From CAVXTT01 sp963764685 (GTDB taxonomy: Bacteria > Bacteroidota > Ignavibacteria > Ignavibacteriales > Ignavibacteriaceae): a stretch of DNA of 64,000 bases. Position numbers and translations under genes: made by a program. Below, one piece after another: positions 1 to 8,221 of this stretch (positions are counted from its first letter, which is position 1; every line of letters starts with the position of its first letter). The notes below the pieces were generated by a model. The model had not been told where the DNA came from. It saw only the letters and a list, made by a program, of their open reading frames with translations, and made no database searches. The stretch covers positions 321,099 through 385,098 of the forward strand of contig CAVXTT010000021.1 in NCBI GenBank assembly GCA_963764685.1, read 5' to 3'.

Positions 1-2
1 AG

Positions 3-539
3 CTTAGGGAAAAGCTTCAAAAAACCAACAAGGGTCATAAACACGATGTGGTATTAACCTATATTACTTCCAGGGGTACCTGGTATCATTTCTCCTGGAA
101 GGGGCAGTTGAATAAATCCGGTGGTATCGCTACAAATATCGGCATTCACTTTTTTGATCTGCTGATATGGCTCTTCGGAAAACCTCTTAATAACGAAGTA
201 CATTTTAACACTACCAAGAAAATGGCAGGCTTCATCGAACTTGAGAATGCAAATGTAAAATGGATGCTGTCCATAGATGCCAATGATCTTCCTGCACAGG
301 AAGCACGCGAAGGTAAAAAAACACACCGCTCTATACTTGTTGACGGTGAAGAAGTTCATTTCAGCGAAGGCTTTACAGATCTTCACACAAGAGTATACGA
401 AGAAACCCTCGCCGGCAAAGGCTTCGGAATAGAAGACGCCAGGCAATCGATAGAGCTCGTATACGCACTAAGAAACTCGAAAGTAAAAGAAGGTGAGAAA
501 GAGATTTTGCACCCGTCATTGATAATTGGATATGTATGA
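3..539 (+). CDS. Gfo/Idh/MocA-family sugar-nucleotide dehydrogenase, C-terminal part (WbpB/WlbA-like)
   Basis: The reading frame is open from the window edge, so the N-terminal NAD-binding Rossmann domain lies outside; about 178 residues are visible. The segment RGTWYHFSWKG followed by KSGGIATNIGIHFFDLLIW matches the C-terminal domain of UDP-N-acetyl-2-amino-2-deoxyglucuronate 3-dehydrogenases; GIHFFD contains the conserved catalytic-site His and Asp region. In the known pathway this enzyme oxidises C3 of UDP-GlcNAcA, followed by an aminotransferase and an N-acetyltransferase, to make a diacetamido uronic acid for surface polysaccharide. The acetyltransferase candidate is the next intact gene downstream (1201). 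No aminotransferase is seen in the window. Family assignment is strong; exact substrate is inferred from the neighbour. Confidence 0.85.
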   Translation, partial: LREKLQKTNKGHKHDVVLTYITSRGTWYHFSWKGQLNKSGGIATNIGIHFFDLLIWLFGKPLNNEVHFNTTKKMAGFIELENANVKWMLSIDANDLPAQEAREGKKTHRSILVDGEEVHFSEGFTDLHTRVYEETLAGKGFGIEDARQSIELVYALRNSKVKEGEKEILHPSLIIGYV

Positions 540-558
540 TGGATGAATGGATGGTTGT
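538..558. repeat. ATGAATGGATGG short repeat, left copy of an inverted pair
   Basis: Sequence gatggatgaatggatggttg begins at the dehydrogenase stop codon. A near-complementary copy sits at 1166-1191, so the two bracket the decayed gene at 646-1026. The same GGATGAATGGATG-type word recurs near 4990, 5140, 22315, 23575, 58275, 62770 and 63930, always outside intact genes. Confidence 0.6.
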
Positions 559-645
559 CTGAGTAATTATTATTGGGACGTTTAAATTAAATAAATGGAT
601 GTCCTATAAATAGTTTTAATAATTACTAAATTCTAGCAGGGGAAA

Positions 646-1026
646 ATGAGTAGTGTACTTAAAAACCTTAACCGGGGTTACAGGAATCTTGATGTTTGGA
701 ATGAAGCTGTTGGGTTAAGTGTTAGAGTTAGAAGAATGATCAGGAATCTTACTTCTGTTATTTTTAAAGGGGAAAGGGAAATGAAGAAATTTCAGTCCCA
801 TGCAAAAGCCTGAGGGGTATTCCAGAAGCATATATAAAAGAATATATCTAGCTTATAATCTAATGTCCTTTGAAAAATTCAAACGAGATTAGATTATCAA
901 AGATCAATTGCTGAGAGCATGGTTTCTATTATGAGTCAATATTGCGAAGGATTTGATTCCAGTACTTCGAAAAGCTTTATAAATTTTTTGAACATTAAAT
1001 TAAGATCGGCATCGCAGGTTAAATGA
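646..1026 (+). pseudogene. Decayed four-helix-bundle (S23/IVP-type) protein gene
   Basis: An ATG at 646 opens a 55-codon frame with RGYRNLDVWNEAVGLSVRV, which matches the N-terminus of four-helix-bundle proteins of the 23S rRNA intervening-sequence (S23) family, but it stops at 811-813. A second frame starting at 919 and ending at 1024-1026 contains SQYCEGFDSSTSKSFINFLN, which matches the later helix of the same family (usually SNIAEGYxRxSxKEYIxFLN). The stretch between them is out of frame and eroded. A short inverted repeat flanks the remnant. The family is small (about 120 residues) and mobile in Bacteroidota genomes; its function is unclear. The family call rests on two matching segments; inactivity is seen directly. 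Confidence 0.7.
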
Positions 1027-1165
1027 ATTGTAATGTAGCATTGGAATGGACAATATACCAATTGAAAGATTTTGATATAGTTGTAATTAAATTTTGAATC
1101 AAGCCAAAAATTTATTGTCGTTTTCATTCAACATTTAATCAGCTATATTAACCAAATAATTAAAC

Positions 1166-1191
1166 CAACAACCAGCCATCCATTCATCCAA
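1166..1191. repeat. ATGAATGGATGG short repeat, right copy of an inverted pair
   Basis: Reads caaccagccatccattcatc on the plus strand, the near-complement of the word at 538-558. Together they bracket the decayed four-helix-bundle gene and end just before the acetyltransferase start. Confidence 0.6.
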
Positions 1192-1200
1192 TTATATTTT

Positions 1201-1803
1201 ATGGAAACATTCCACAATAAAGTTAATTTTTACGTAGACTCCCACGCCGTTGTTGATAGCGGAGTTGAGATCGGGGAGGGGACTAAGATCTGGCATTTCA
1301 GTCACGTTCAGTCAGGTGCAAAGATCGGGAAGAAATGTGTACTGGGACAGAATGTGAACATCGGGAATAATGTTACCATCGGGGATTATGTTAAGATACA
1401 GAATAATGTATCGGTGTACGAAGGGGTAACACTTGAGGATTATGTATTCTGCGGTCCCTCTATGGTCTTTACTAATATTCTTAATCCCCGCTCAAAGTAT
1501 CCGCAGGTAGGTGCGCAGTATTATATAAAAACCCTTGTTAAAGAAGGTGCATCTCTTGGTGCAAACTGTACAATTGTCTGCGGCAATACGATCGGAAGAT
1601 TTGCAATGGTAGGCGCCGGCGCAGTGGTAACGAAGGATATCCCTGATTTCGCACTCGTAGTAGGAGCTCCTGCAAAGATAATCGGCTGGTACAGTGAAGC
1701 AGGCACAAGATTGAATTTCAACAGAGAGGGATATGCTTTTTGTGAGAAATCAGGCAGGAAATACGAGCTGAGAGAAAATATTGTAGTTGAAGTGAACTCC
1801 TGA
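1201..1803 (+). CDS. UDP-sugar N-acetyltransferase, left-handed beta-helix (WbpD/WlbB-like)
   Basis: The 200-residue protein is almost entirely hexapeptide repeats ([LIV]-G-x4), for example VEIGEGTKIWHFSHV, GAKIGKKCVLGQNVNIG and NVTIGDYVKIQNN, which fold as a trimeric left-handed beta-helix. VFCGPSMVFTNILNPRS is the loop typical of WbpD/WlbB enzymes, which transfer an acetyl group from acetyl-CoA to the 3-amino group of UDP-GlcNAc(3NH2)A. It is a cytoplasmic enzyme for O-antigen or capsule sugar synthesis. The upstream WbpB-like dehydrogenase (3-539) supports the pathway. The ATG at 1201 follows an AT-rich leader with no clear Shine-Dalgarno sequence. A less likely alternative is another XAT-class acetyltransferase. 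Confidence 0.88.
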   Translation: METFHNKVNFYVDSHAVVDSGVEIGEGTKIWHFSHVQSGAKIGKKCVLGQNVNIGNNVTIGDYVKIQNNVSVYEGVTLEDYVFCGPSMVFTNILNPRSKYPQVGAQYYIKTLVKEGASLGANCTIVCGNTIGRFAMVGAGAVVTKDIPDFALVVGAPAKIIGWYSEAGTRLNFNREGYAFCEKSGRKYELRENIVVEVNS

Positions 1804-1849
1804 GTTTGACTCTTCAGCCCGCATCAAAAAACCATTTCCTTTTCCCCCT

Positions 1850-1876
1850 CCCCTTCTCCTTTAGAAGGAGAAGGGG
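1850..1876. terminator. Bidirectional hairpin between convergent genes
   Basis: Perfect 11-bp arms CCCCTTCTCCT and AGGAGAAGGGG separated by TTAGA lie between the convergent acetyltransferase and TonB-receptor stop codons. T-runs are poor on both sides, so it may instead be a dispersed palindromic repeat that fell into the gap. Confidence 0.5.
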
Positions 1877-1889
1877 TAAGAGGATAAGG

Positions 1890-4028
1890 TTAAAACCCTA
1901 AAGTAAGAGAGGCAGTAAAATTCCTCGGCAGTCCCGGCTCAAGGTATACCGGCTGACCATTAACTACATCGGGATTTATAAATGCGCTTGCCGCGTATGT
2001 TTCATCCGTCATATTATTAACCGAAACCGAAGCTCTTAAAGAAATTCCGGAGGTTACTTCCAGTTCCTTTGTTCCCAGGGAAGCATTAAAGATATGGAAT
2101 TCCGGCACCTCAATAGTGTTTGCATCGTCTGCAAAGTATTTCCCTATTCCGCTAACATCAAAGCTTAGGTATACTTTACTGTTCAGAAATTCGGGAGTAT
2201 AAGTTATGCCTGCATTATAAAATACGTCGGGTATACCGGCAACTTTATTATCTGCATAATCAGCATAGGCTCCGGGATTACCATAATGAGCTGAATCCAC
2301 TACATAGTCTACATATTTATTAAATGAATATGTAAGGGATGCCTGCAATGAAATGCCGTAATTAAAGTCAAAATTCGTTCCTGCTTCGATCCCCGTTCTT
2401 TGGGTCTCTCCTGCTGTGAAATAAAATCTTCCCCCTCTGTAGGGAATGATATCATCTTTTATCGTGATGTAATAAAGAGCAATGTCGTAATTGAATGATT
2501 CCAATATATTATCCTGTCCCAGCGATATGTAGTGTTTTGTTCCAAGCTCATATGTGGTGGAGATAATCGGTTCAAGAAGAGGATTGATAAGATATACGGT
2601 ATCCTGACCATATGTTCCGGCAGGATCGGTTTCATTACCGGCAGGGACTTCCACTCCTCCTCCAACATTAGCATATATGCTCTGGAATTGAGAGAACCTG
2701 TAGGTAATTCCGCCTTTCGGGGTAACCCGTTCGAATGATTTCTCCTGAAGTCCTAACGTTGGATCAAGATAATCCTCGCTGTAATAGGTAATATTATCAT
2801 ATCTTGCTCCGGCGATCACGCTTATCTTATCATTAATTATCACCTCCTCCTGCAGGAAACCTCCCAGGTTATTTGCACCTTCGCGTTTATCGGTAGTAAG
2901 CTCATCACCGCGGTTCTTTTCGGGAGAAAGAGTATAGAACAGGATTGCCCCGTCCTGGTATGCTTCATCAAAGCCTGCGGTTAAAATGCTTTTTACCGAT
3001 GTACTTAGATCCATCATATTATGATAAATAAAATTTCCGCCAAGATGATACCTGGTGAAATCCCTGAAGGTATTTCTTTCAGATCTCTGCAGGTATTTAG
3101 GATTTAAAAACAGCATCCCTGAAATTGAATGCATATCATTTATGGCATGGTCAAGTGTAACGCCTATTCTCATCAGCCGGTTAAATCTTCTTTCCTTCCT
3201 TTCAAGATAGGTAGGATTTGCCATAGAGGGATCAGTATTATACTGTTCCATCGTCAGCGGTCCCGGTATATTGAATTTATTTATTGACCCCACTGCAAAT
3301 ACTCCCAATTGAGTCGCAGGAGTGAGGTCTGAAATCATACCCAGGTTAAAAACCGACCTTCTGCTGTCGGAGTGTTCTCTCCATCCGTCAAATGTTGTAA
3401 AAGCATAGGAACCATAAATCTTGCCTGTTCCCAGAAGAACGCCGGTCTGCAGTGCATATTTCTGGAAATTAAAACTTCCTGCCTGTGCCCTGAGATCAAC
3501 AAAAGGATTGAGGAAATAAGGCACGGATGAAATGTTAACTACACCGCCGGCTGCATTTCCCCATACGGCAGATGCATTTGATCTTATTATCTCGATAGAT
3601 TCGGCCGAGTTAAGATCAATATTATCAAATGAAGTTCTGCCGTCGGGTTCAGTTTCGGGAATACCGTCGAGCATTATCCTGATTCCTCTCGAAGTTCCGC
3701 TGTTGCTCCGGTCGCCTGATCCCCTGGCACCGAACCCTCTTATTACAAGACGTACATCCTGGTTGCCGGAACGGGATTGCGCAAGCACTCCCGGCACTTT
3801 TGAAAGTATTTCATTCAGTCCGTAGCCTCTCAGATCTTCAAAGCTTTTTTTGTTAAGTATGGTAACTGCATACGGAAGCTCAAGCACTTCCTCGGGATAT
3901 CTTGTTGCAGTAACAGTGACCTGTTCCATTTCGTATTTTAATGTGTCGAAGGCTTCCCCTTTTTCCTGTGAATATATATCTGCACAAAACAATAGTGCGG
4001 ATAGAATAATGTATTTTGATATCCTCAT
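1890..4028 (-). CDS. TonB-dependent outer-membrane receptor (FecA-like)
   Basis: The 712-residue protein has a signal peptide (MRISKYIILSALLFCADIYS), a TonB-box-like stretch near MEQVTVTATRYPEEV, a plug domain at about residues 40-165 (PYAVTILNKKSF, GLNEILSKVPGV, IRGFGARG, LDGIPETEPDGRT, GGVVNISS) and a long beta-barrel that ends with the aromatic-rich RNFTASLTLGF expected of an outer-membrane protein. Receptors of this class import ferric siderophores, citrate or other bulky ligands using TonB energy. The plug looks most like the FecA/iron-citrate type, but the ligand cannot be read from sequence. No TonB, ExbB or ABC importer is next to it. The small gene at 4095-4631 lies 66 bp upstream on the same strand and may be co-transcribed. 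Confidence 0.88.
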   Translation of the reverse strand: MRISKYIILSALLFCADIYSQEKGEAFDTLKYEMEQVTVTATRYPEEVLELPYAVTILNKKSFEDLRGYGLNEILSKVPGVLAQSRSGNQDVRLVIRGFGARGSGDRSNSGTSRGIRIMLDGIPETEPDGRTSFDNIDLNSAESIEIIRSNASAVWGNAAGGVVNISSVPYFLNPFVDLRAQAGSFNFQKYALQTGVLLGTGKIYGSYAFTTFDGWREHSDSRRSVFNLGMISDLTPATQLGVFAVGSINKFNIPGPLTMEQYNTDPSMANPTYLERKERRFNRLMRIGVTLDHAINDMHSISGMLFLNPKYLQRSERNTFRDFTRYHLGGNFIYHNMMDLSTSVKSILTAGFDEAYQDGAILFYTLSPEKNRGDELTTDKREGANNLGGFLQEEVIINDKISVIAGARYDNITYYSEDYLDPTLGLQEKSFERVTPKGGITYRFSQFQSIYANVGGGVEVPAGNETDPAGTYGQDTVYLINPLLEPIISTTYELGTKHYISLGQDNILESFNYDIALYYITIKDDIIPYRGGRFYFTAGETQRTGIEAGTNFDFNYGISLQASLTYSFNKYVDYVVDSAHYGNPGAYADYADNKVAGIPDVFYNAGITYTPEFLNSKVYLSFDVSGIGKYFADDANTIEVPEFHIFNASLGTKELEVTSGISLRASVSVNNMTDETYAASAFINPDVVNGQPVYLEPGLPRNFTASLTLGF

Positions 4029-4094
4029 AATAGTTATACCGGGATTAATTTATAGAATAACAGACTTTAGACGTCTGCTTAACTTTTTTTGAGA

Positions 4095-4631
4095 TCAGCA
4101 GGAGGATATTTTGGGGGGAGGAACAGAAACCGGAATGTAAATAAAAATGATCTGCGGCTTAGCGGTAGGTACCAGTTTTTCGGAAACAGTGATGAATAAA
4201 ATTTCTTTGTTCAGCTGTTCCCAGTCGACTGAAAGAGAATTTATAATATTCTTTACAGGGACCGTACCTTTAGGGATTGCGAGGTTCCCTTCAACATAAT
4301 TTATAAATGCTGTCTCAAGATGGTTTTCATCACCATCCTTAAGACAATAGTGATAAATTAATTCTCCCTTGATTTTAGAACGTACGATATCATACATCTC
4401 ATCATTTAAACTAAATTCTTTATCATTTTCCCTTACACAGTTCTTTGAATCAAGGGGATTGCCATCAAGTGAGGTAATAATTAAAATAAGTTGATTTTCA
4501 GGAAGTGTTTGTTCAATTTTTTTAAGGGCTGTCTGCTTGAATATAGTTTTCAGCTGCCAGTATGTAAAGACGTATCCCGCGGAGTTGAAAAGAATTAAGA
4601 TTACAAGGGCTGCAGGTAAAAATTTTTTCAT
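4095..4631 (-). CDS. Hypothetical membrane-anchored protein
   Basis: About 178 residues. The N-terminus has one hydrophobic segment (FLPAALVILILFNSAGYVF) that would act as an inner-membrane anchor or uncleaved signal; the rest is soluble and has no motif I recognise. It ends in a proline-rich tail (IPVSVPPPKISSC). An ATG at 4631 gives MKKFL; a TTG two codons upstream is possible but less attractive. No clear Shine-Dalgarno sequence is visible. It lies upstream of the TonB receptor on the same strand, so a role linked to that receptor is possible but only by position. Confidence 0.6.
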   Translation of the reverse strand: MKKFLPAALVILILFNSAGYVFTYWQLKTIFKQTALKKIEQTLPENQLILIITSLDGNPLDSKNCVRENDKEFSLNDEMYDIVRSKIKGELIYHYCLKDGDENHLETAFINYVEGNLAIPKGTVPVKNIINSLSVDWEQLNKEILFITVSEKLVPTAKPQIIFIYIPVSVPPPKISSC

Positions 4632-4750
4632 AAACAACGAAATAAAATATCTAATCGCAGGCTGGAAAACAAAATAAAAAACAGGAGAGGGGAAGCAGGA
4701 TGATGCATATTTTAGGTGAATTTAAAAAACACTTATTTAAATCCTGGTTA

Positions 4751-4826
4751 TGGCCGGACAGTGCTCAGGCAATGCGCGGACAATGCCCGGCCTAATTACG
4801 GCCTTTTAGCCCGGAACCCCGCCTGA
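4751..4826 (+). repeat. GC-rich dispersed repeat, copy 1
   Basis: It reads ggccggacagtgctcaggca, continues with gcgcggacaatgcccggcc, then aattacggccttttagcccgg and ccccgcctg. The reverse complement of 42241-42310 has the same words in the same order (ggacagtgcgcgggcaatgc, ccggacagtgcgcggcc, aattccggactaaatagccc, cgcctg). The repeat is GC-rich against AT-rich surroundings and contains internal GGACAxTGC iterations. Confidence 0.7.
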
Positions 4827-4983
4827 TCACCCTTCACGCATTATTTCACCATTGTCACCGCAAAACCAGGTATTCGTTCAATGCTTTCAAAATTTTTATT
4901 CTTCCTTACCTGCTTTAATTTTTCTTCCATCGTATAGTCTAACTTGTATATAATTACCTTTGAGTTGGGCAAAGGAATCTATC

Positions 4984-5166
4984 ATATATTCATACATTCA
5001 TCCAACCATCCCCTCCTGCGGCGGGCAAGCATTCATCCACTCCTCGGTATGCCAGATTGCTTCAGTTGAAGACTCCTTCGCAATGACGAAATTAATAACC
5101 AGGAACTAAGAACCAAGAACTAAGAACTCTCTTCATACATTCATCCACCCATCCACTCATCCATTT
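4984..5166 (-). repeat. Composite short repeat, reverse orientation
   Basis: Read on the minus strand this contains cgtcattgcgaaggagtctt, then caactgaagcaatc (5055-5088), ggatgaatgcttgcccgccg and ggatggttggatgaatgtat. These are the same building blocks, in the same order, as the array at 62768-63065. Further cattcatccacccatcc words lie at 5136-5166. Confidence 0.7.
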
Positions 5167-5331
5167 TTTCCCCATTCTTCAAATTTCTTTCCATTTTCTC
5201 ATTCATTCCATTCTTTCCGCCTGTGACACTTTTAACTGTTATTATCCGTTTCAATCGCTATATATGATTAAATTTTAGAGTTTGAAAGAAAAACCCAAAG
5301 ATAAACGAGCGGCATAAGAAATGAAGTTAAG

Positions 5332-5535
5332 ATGGCAGAAATAAAAATTGAAGAAAAGAGAAGTTCCATATGGCCCTGGATAATAGGGCTTCTGATAATT
5401 GCAGCAATAATTTATTTTGTTGTTTATTTTATGAATGAGAATAAGACTACTGAGGACGGCGTTTTTTATTTACGGGAAACATATAATTACGCATCAGCAT
5501 ATCTGTTAAGTATGAAAGGAGGAATATATGTATAA
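5332..5535 (+). CDS. Small single-pass membrane protein
   Basis: The 67-residue ORF has a charged N-terminus (MAEIKIEEKRSS), one strong transmembrane helix at about residues 13-35 (IWPWIIGLLIIAAIIYFVVY) and a short polar tail, so it should sit in the inner membrane with the N-terminus inside. The arrangement IEEKRSSIWPWI followed by a hydrophobic run is seen in small Bacteroidota membrane proteins, sometimes as the N-terminus of longer secreted proteins. The tail (residues 44-67) has no recognised motif, so truncation is possible. The next mini-ORF overlaps it by 8 bases. Its role is unknown. Confidence 0.55.
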   Translation: MAEIKIEEKRSSIWPWIIGLLIIAAIIYFVVYFMNENKTTEDGVFYLRETYNYASAYLLSMKGGIYV

Positions 5536-5638
5536 AGAAGATCATAGATATACAAAAAGACTGTATTATTACTCAAGGGAATATTTCAACGACCAGGGTT
5601 TTTATGGTGCGAGCGGTAAAGGCGTAAGATGGATTTAA
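5528..5638 (+). CDS. Very small ORF, 36 residues
   Basis: An ATG at 5528 is preceded by the strong Shine-Dalgarno sequence AAAGGAGG at a short spacing, inside the end of the preceding ORF, which suggests translational coupling. The product begins MYKEDHRYTKRLYYYSREYF and continues to GASGKGVRWI; it is rich in Tyr and basic residues and has no signal or membrane segment. It could be a genuine small protein or the frameshifted C-terminus of the 5332 gene. No family is recognised. Confidence 0.4.
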   Translation: MYKEDHRYTKRLYYYSREYFNDQGFYGASGKGVRWI

Positions 5639-5660
5639 TTCCCGAATGAATTATATTAGA

Positions 5661-5681
5661 AAGCCCGCGTCGTGTGGGCTT
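5661..5681 (+). terminator. Hairpin between small ORFs and ligD
   Basis: AAGCCC and GGGCTT arms (with C/G pairs inward) enclose a GTCGT-centred loop and are followed by a weak AT tract (TAAATTT). It would terminate or attenuate transcription before ligD, which begins 26 bases later. Confidence 0.4.
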
Positions 5682-5707
5682 AAATTTACCCACCTTAGAA
5701 AACATAT

Positions 5708-8221
5708 ATGAGCTTAACTGAATACAAACGTAAAAGAGACTTTAAAAAAACTGCTGAACCTGGTCCAAAGGTTAAATCATCTGACGGCAAATTAAAATTT
5801 GTGGTTCAGAAACATGCTGCAACACGGCTCCATTATGATTTCCGGCTGGAACTCGATGGTGTGCTTAAAAGCTGGGCTGTCCCTAAAGGTCCTTCACTTG
5901 ATCCTAAAGTAAAACGACTGGCAATGATGGTGGAAGATCATCCGTTTGACTACAGAACTTTTGAAGGTGTGATTCCCAAGGGGGAATACGGCGGCGGCGA
6001 AGTAATTGTATGGGATGAGGGAACATATTCTGCACCCGGTATCGATAACAGGAATGACAGCATTAAACAGTTAAGGCAGGGACTTGAAAAAGGTGATCTT
6101 AAATTCTTTCTCGAGGGAGAAAAACTAAGAGGAAGTTTTGTCCTGGTAAGGACAAAAGGCAGAGGAGATAACTCCTGGCTCCTTATTAAGCACAGGGATG
6201 AATTTGCATCTGAAGAAGATGTAACAATACAGGACCGCTCTGTTGTTTCCGGTTTAACTGTTGAGGAAATCAAAGAAGGTGGAAAAGGAAGAATATGGAC
6301 AAGGAAGCACAGCGAGATAAATATTGAAGAAGGCAATAAAGCAAAAATGCCTCACAAGATTAAACCAATGCTTGCAACTCTTGTGGATGAGCCTTTCGAT
6401 AAAGATAACTGGATATATGAAATTAAATATGACGGATACAGGGCTGTTGCAGAAATAGAAAATGGAAATGTTGATCTTTACTCGCGTAATCTTAATTCAT
6501 TCAATCAGCAGTTTGCACCAATAGTACAGTCTCTGAAAGCAATAAAAATGGATGCTGTGCTCGACGGGGAGATTGTAATCCTTAATAATGAAGGAAAACC
6601 TGATTTCGGGTTGATACAAAATTATCAGCGTACCGGGGAAGGCTACATAGTCTATTATGTGTTCGATATTTTATATTGCAATGGATTTGACCTGAGGGAC
6701 GTTCCGCTGCTCAGAAGAAAAGAAATTCTCTCCTCTATTCTCCCTGAAATAGAAAATATTATTTACAGCGACCACGTATCAGGTAAGGGCATTGAGTTCT
6801 ATAAGCTTGCTGTTGACAATAAGCTTGAGGGGATTATTGCCAAGCAAGGAGAGAGCGGCTACCTGGCAGGCAGGAGATCAAAGGAGTGGCTGAAGATAAA
6901 AACTAAATTACGGCAGGAAGCGATCATATGCGGGTTTACCGCACCAAAAGGAGGCAGGCAGCATTTCGGCGCTCTTGTACTTGGTGTGTATGAAAATAAA
7001 AAATTAAAGTATATAGGACATTCGGGAGGAGGATTTGATGAGGATTCATTAAGGAATATAATTAAGCTGCTGAAACCTCTGGTTAAAAAAGAATCCCCCT
7101 TCGACCAAAAAGTAAGCACCCGATCCCCGATAACGTGGGTTGAGCCGAAGCTGATCTGCGAGGTTGCTTTTTCCGAATGGACAAGTGAAGGATTGATGAG
7201 ACACCCGGTATTCCTCGGATTAAGAGAAGATAAAAAAACCACCGAGGTTCAGAAAGAAATACCTGCCAGCACTTCCGTGGAACTTGTGGAAGGAAAAAAT
7301 GGAATGGATAAAGAAATTATAATAAATAAGCATAAACAGAAGGTTACTAACCTGGATAAAGTATTTTTCCCCGGTGAGGGTTACACGAAGGGAGATATGA
7401 TTGAGTACTACAGGAAAATTTCCAAATACATACTTCCCTATCTGAAGGACAGACCGGAATCTATGTTAAGGCATCCGAACGGAATAAACAACAAGGGATT
7501 CTTTCATAAAAATGTTACTGCTAAGCCTCCTGACTGGGTAAAAACAGAAAGGATATTCTCCGATTCAAGTGAAGGGGAAATAAATTATCTCATCTGCAAT
7601 GATGAAGCTTCGCTTGTTTATATGGCAAACCTGGGATGCATAGAAATTAACCCCTGGTTCTCGAGAATACAGTCAAAGGATAATCCCGATTATTTTGTTA
7701 TCGATCTTGACCCGGAAGAAATTGCATTCGATAAAGTGGTAGAGACAGCACTTGCAGTTAAAAAGGTGCTTGATGCTGCAGGAGCTCCATCATATCCCAA
7801 AACATCAGGTGCAACAGGTATGCATATTTATGTACCTCTGAAAGCAAAGTATGATTACGACATTGCTAAAGATTTTGCTCATCTGATTGCGCGCCTTGCC
7901 AACAGGATAGTACCTGGTTTTACCAGTCTGGAAAGGAGTCCTTCAAAGCGGAAGAAAAAGGTTTACCTCGACTACCTGCAGAACAGAAGAGGTCAGACAC
8001 TCGCAGCTCCTTATAGTGTGCGGCCAAGACCGGGAGCGACAGTATCTACCCCGTTAAAATGGGAAGAGGTAAAAATAGGACTGAATCCGGCAGATTTTAC
8101 GATACGTACCATATTCAAAAGATTGGAAAAGACAGGGGATTTGTTCACCCCTGTACTTGGCAAAGGAATTGATGTAGAAAAGTGCATAAATAGGCTTGAG
8201 AAGGGGGGATATTCCATATAA
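5708..8221 (+). CDS. ligD: Multidomain DNA ligase D (phosphoesterase-ligase-polymerase)
   Basis: At 837 residues this is a full-length bacterial NHEJ enzyme. Domains run in the order 3'-phosphoesterase (about 10-185; HAATRLHYDFRLELDG with H36, H42 and D44), ATP-dependent ligase (about 215-525; KYDGYR with nucleotidyl-acceptor K240, then DGEIV and EGIIAK) and archaeo-eukaryotic-primase-type polymerase (about 545-837; VIDLDPE with D666 and D668, SGATGMHIYVP, YLQNRRGQTLAAPYSVR). It seals double-strand breaks after trimming and filling ends, normally recruited by Ku. No ku gene is present in this window, which is unusual because the two are often adjacent. Start at ATG 5708. Motifs look intact, so it should be active. 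Confidence 0.96.
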   Translation: MSLTEYKRKRDFKKTAEPGPKVKSSDGKLKFVVQKHAATRLHYDFRLELDGVLKSWAVPKGPSLDPKVKRLAMMVEDHPFDYRTFEGVIPKGEYGGGEVIVWDEGTYSAPGIDNRNDSIKQLRQGLEKGDLKFFLEGEKLRGSFVLVRTKGRGDNSWLLIKHRDEFASEEDVTIQDRSVVSGLTVEEIKEGGKGRIWTRKHSEINIEEGNKAKMPHKIKPMLATLVDEPFDKDNWIYEIKYDGYRAVAEIENGNVDLYSRNLNSFNQQFAPIVQSLKAIKMDAVLDGEIVILNNEGKPDFGLIQNYQRTGEGYIVYYVFDILYCNGFDLRDVPLLRRKEILSSILPEIENIIYSDHVSGKGIEFYKLAVDNKLEGIIAKQGESGYLAGRRSKEWLKIKTKLRQEAIICGFTAPKGGRQHFGALVLGVYENKKLKYIGHSGGGFDEDSLRNIIKLLKPLVKKESPFDQKVSTRSPITWVEPKLICEVAFSEWTSEGLMRHPVFLGLREDKKTTEVQKEIPASTSVELVEGKNGMDKEIIINKHKQKVTNLDKVFFPGEGYTKGDMIEYYRKISKYILPYLKDRPESMLRHPNGINNKGFFHKNVTAKPPDWVKTERIFSDSSEGEINYLICNDEASLVYMANLGCIEINPWFSRIQSKDNPDYFVIDLDPEEIAFDKVVETALAVKKVLDAAGAPSYPKTSGATGMHIYVPLKAKYDYDIAKDFAHLIARLANRIVPGFTSLERSPSKRKKKVYLDYLQNRRGQTLAAPYSVRPRPGATVSTPLKWEEVKIGLNPADFTIRTIFKRLEKTGDLFTPVLGKGIDVEKCINRLEKGGYSI

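Larger units (their letters stand above)
4638..5331. other. Gene-free stretch with dispersed repeats
   Basis: No credible coding frame is present. It holds the GC-rich repeat at 4751-4826, a reverse-orientation composite repeat at about 4984-5166, a direct repetition of aactaagaac-type words near 5104-5128, and an AT-rich leader (5240-5330) that probably carries the promoter of the small ORF at 5332. Confidence 0.7.

Noticed and set aside
54..446. Minus-strand 130-residue ORF
   Set aside because: It is antisense to the dehydrogenase, which has a clear family match.
5104..5128. Aactaagaac-type direct repetition before the small ORFs
   Set aside because: The words are short and low-complexity, consistent with chance slippage beside the composite repeat.
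5950..6336. Minus-strand ORF inside ligD
   Set aside because: It is a shadow frame; the ligase frame carries all family motifs.
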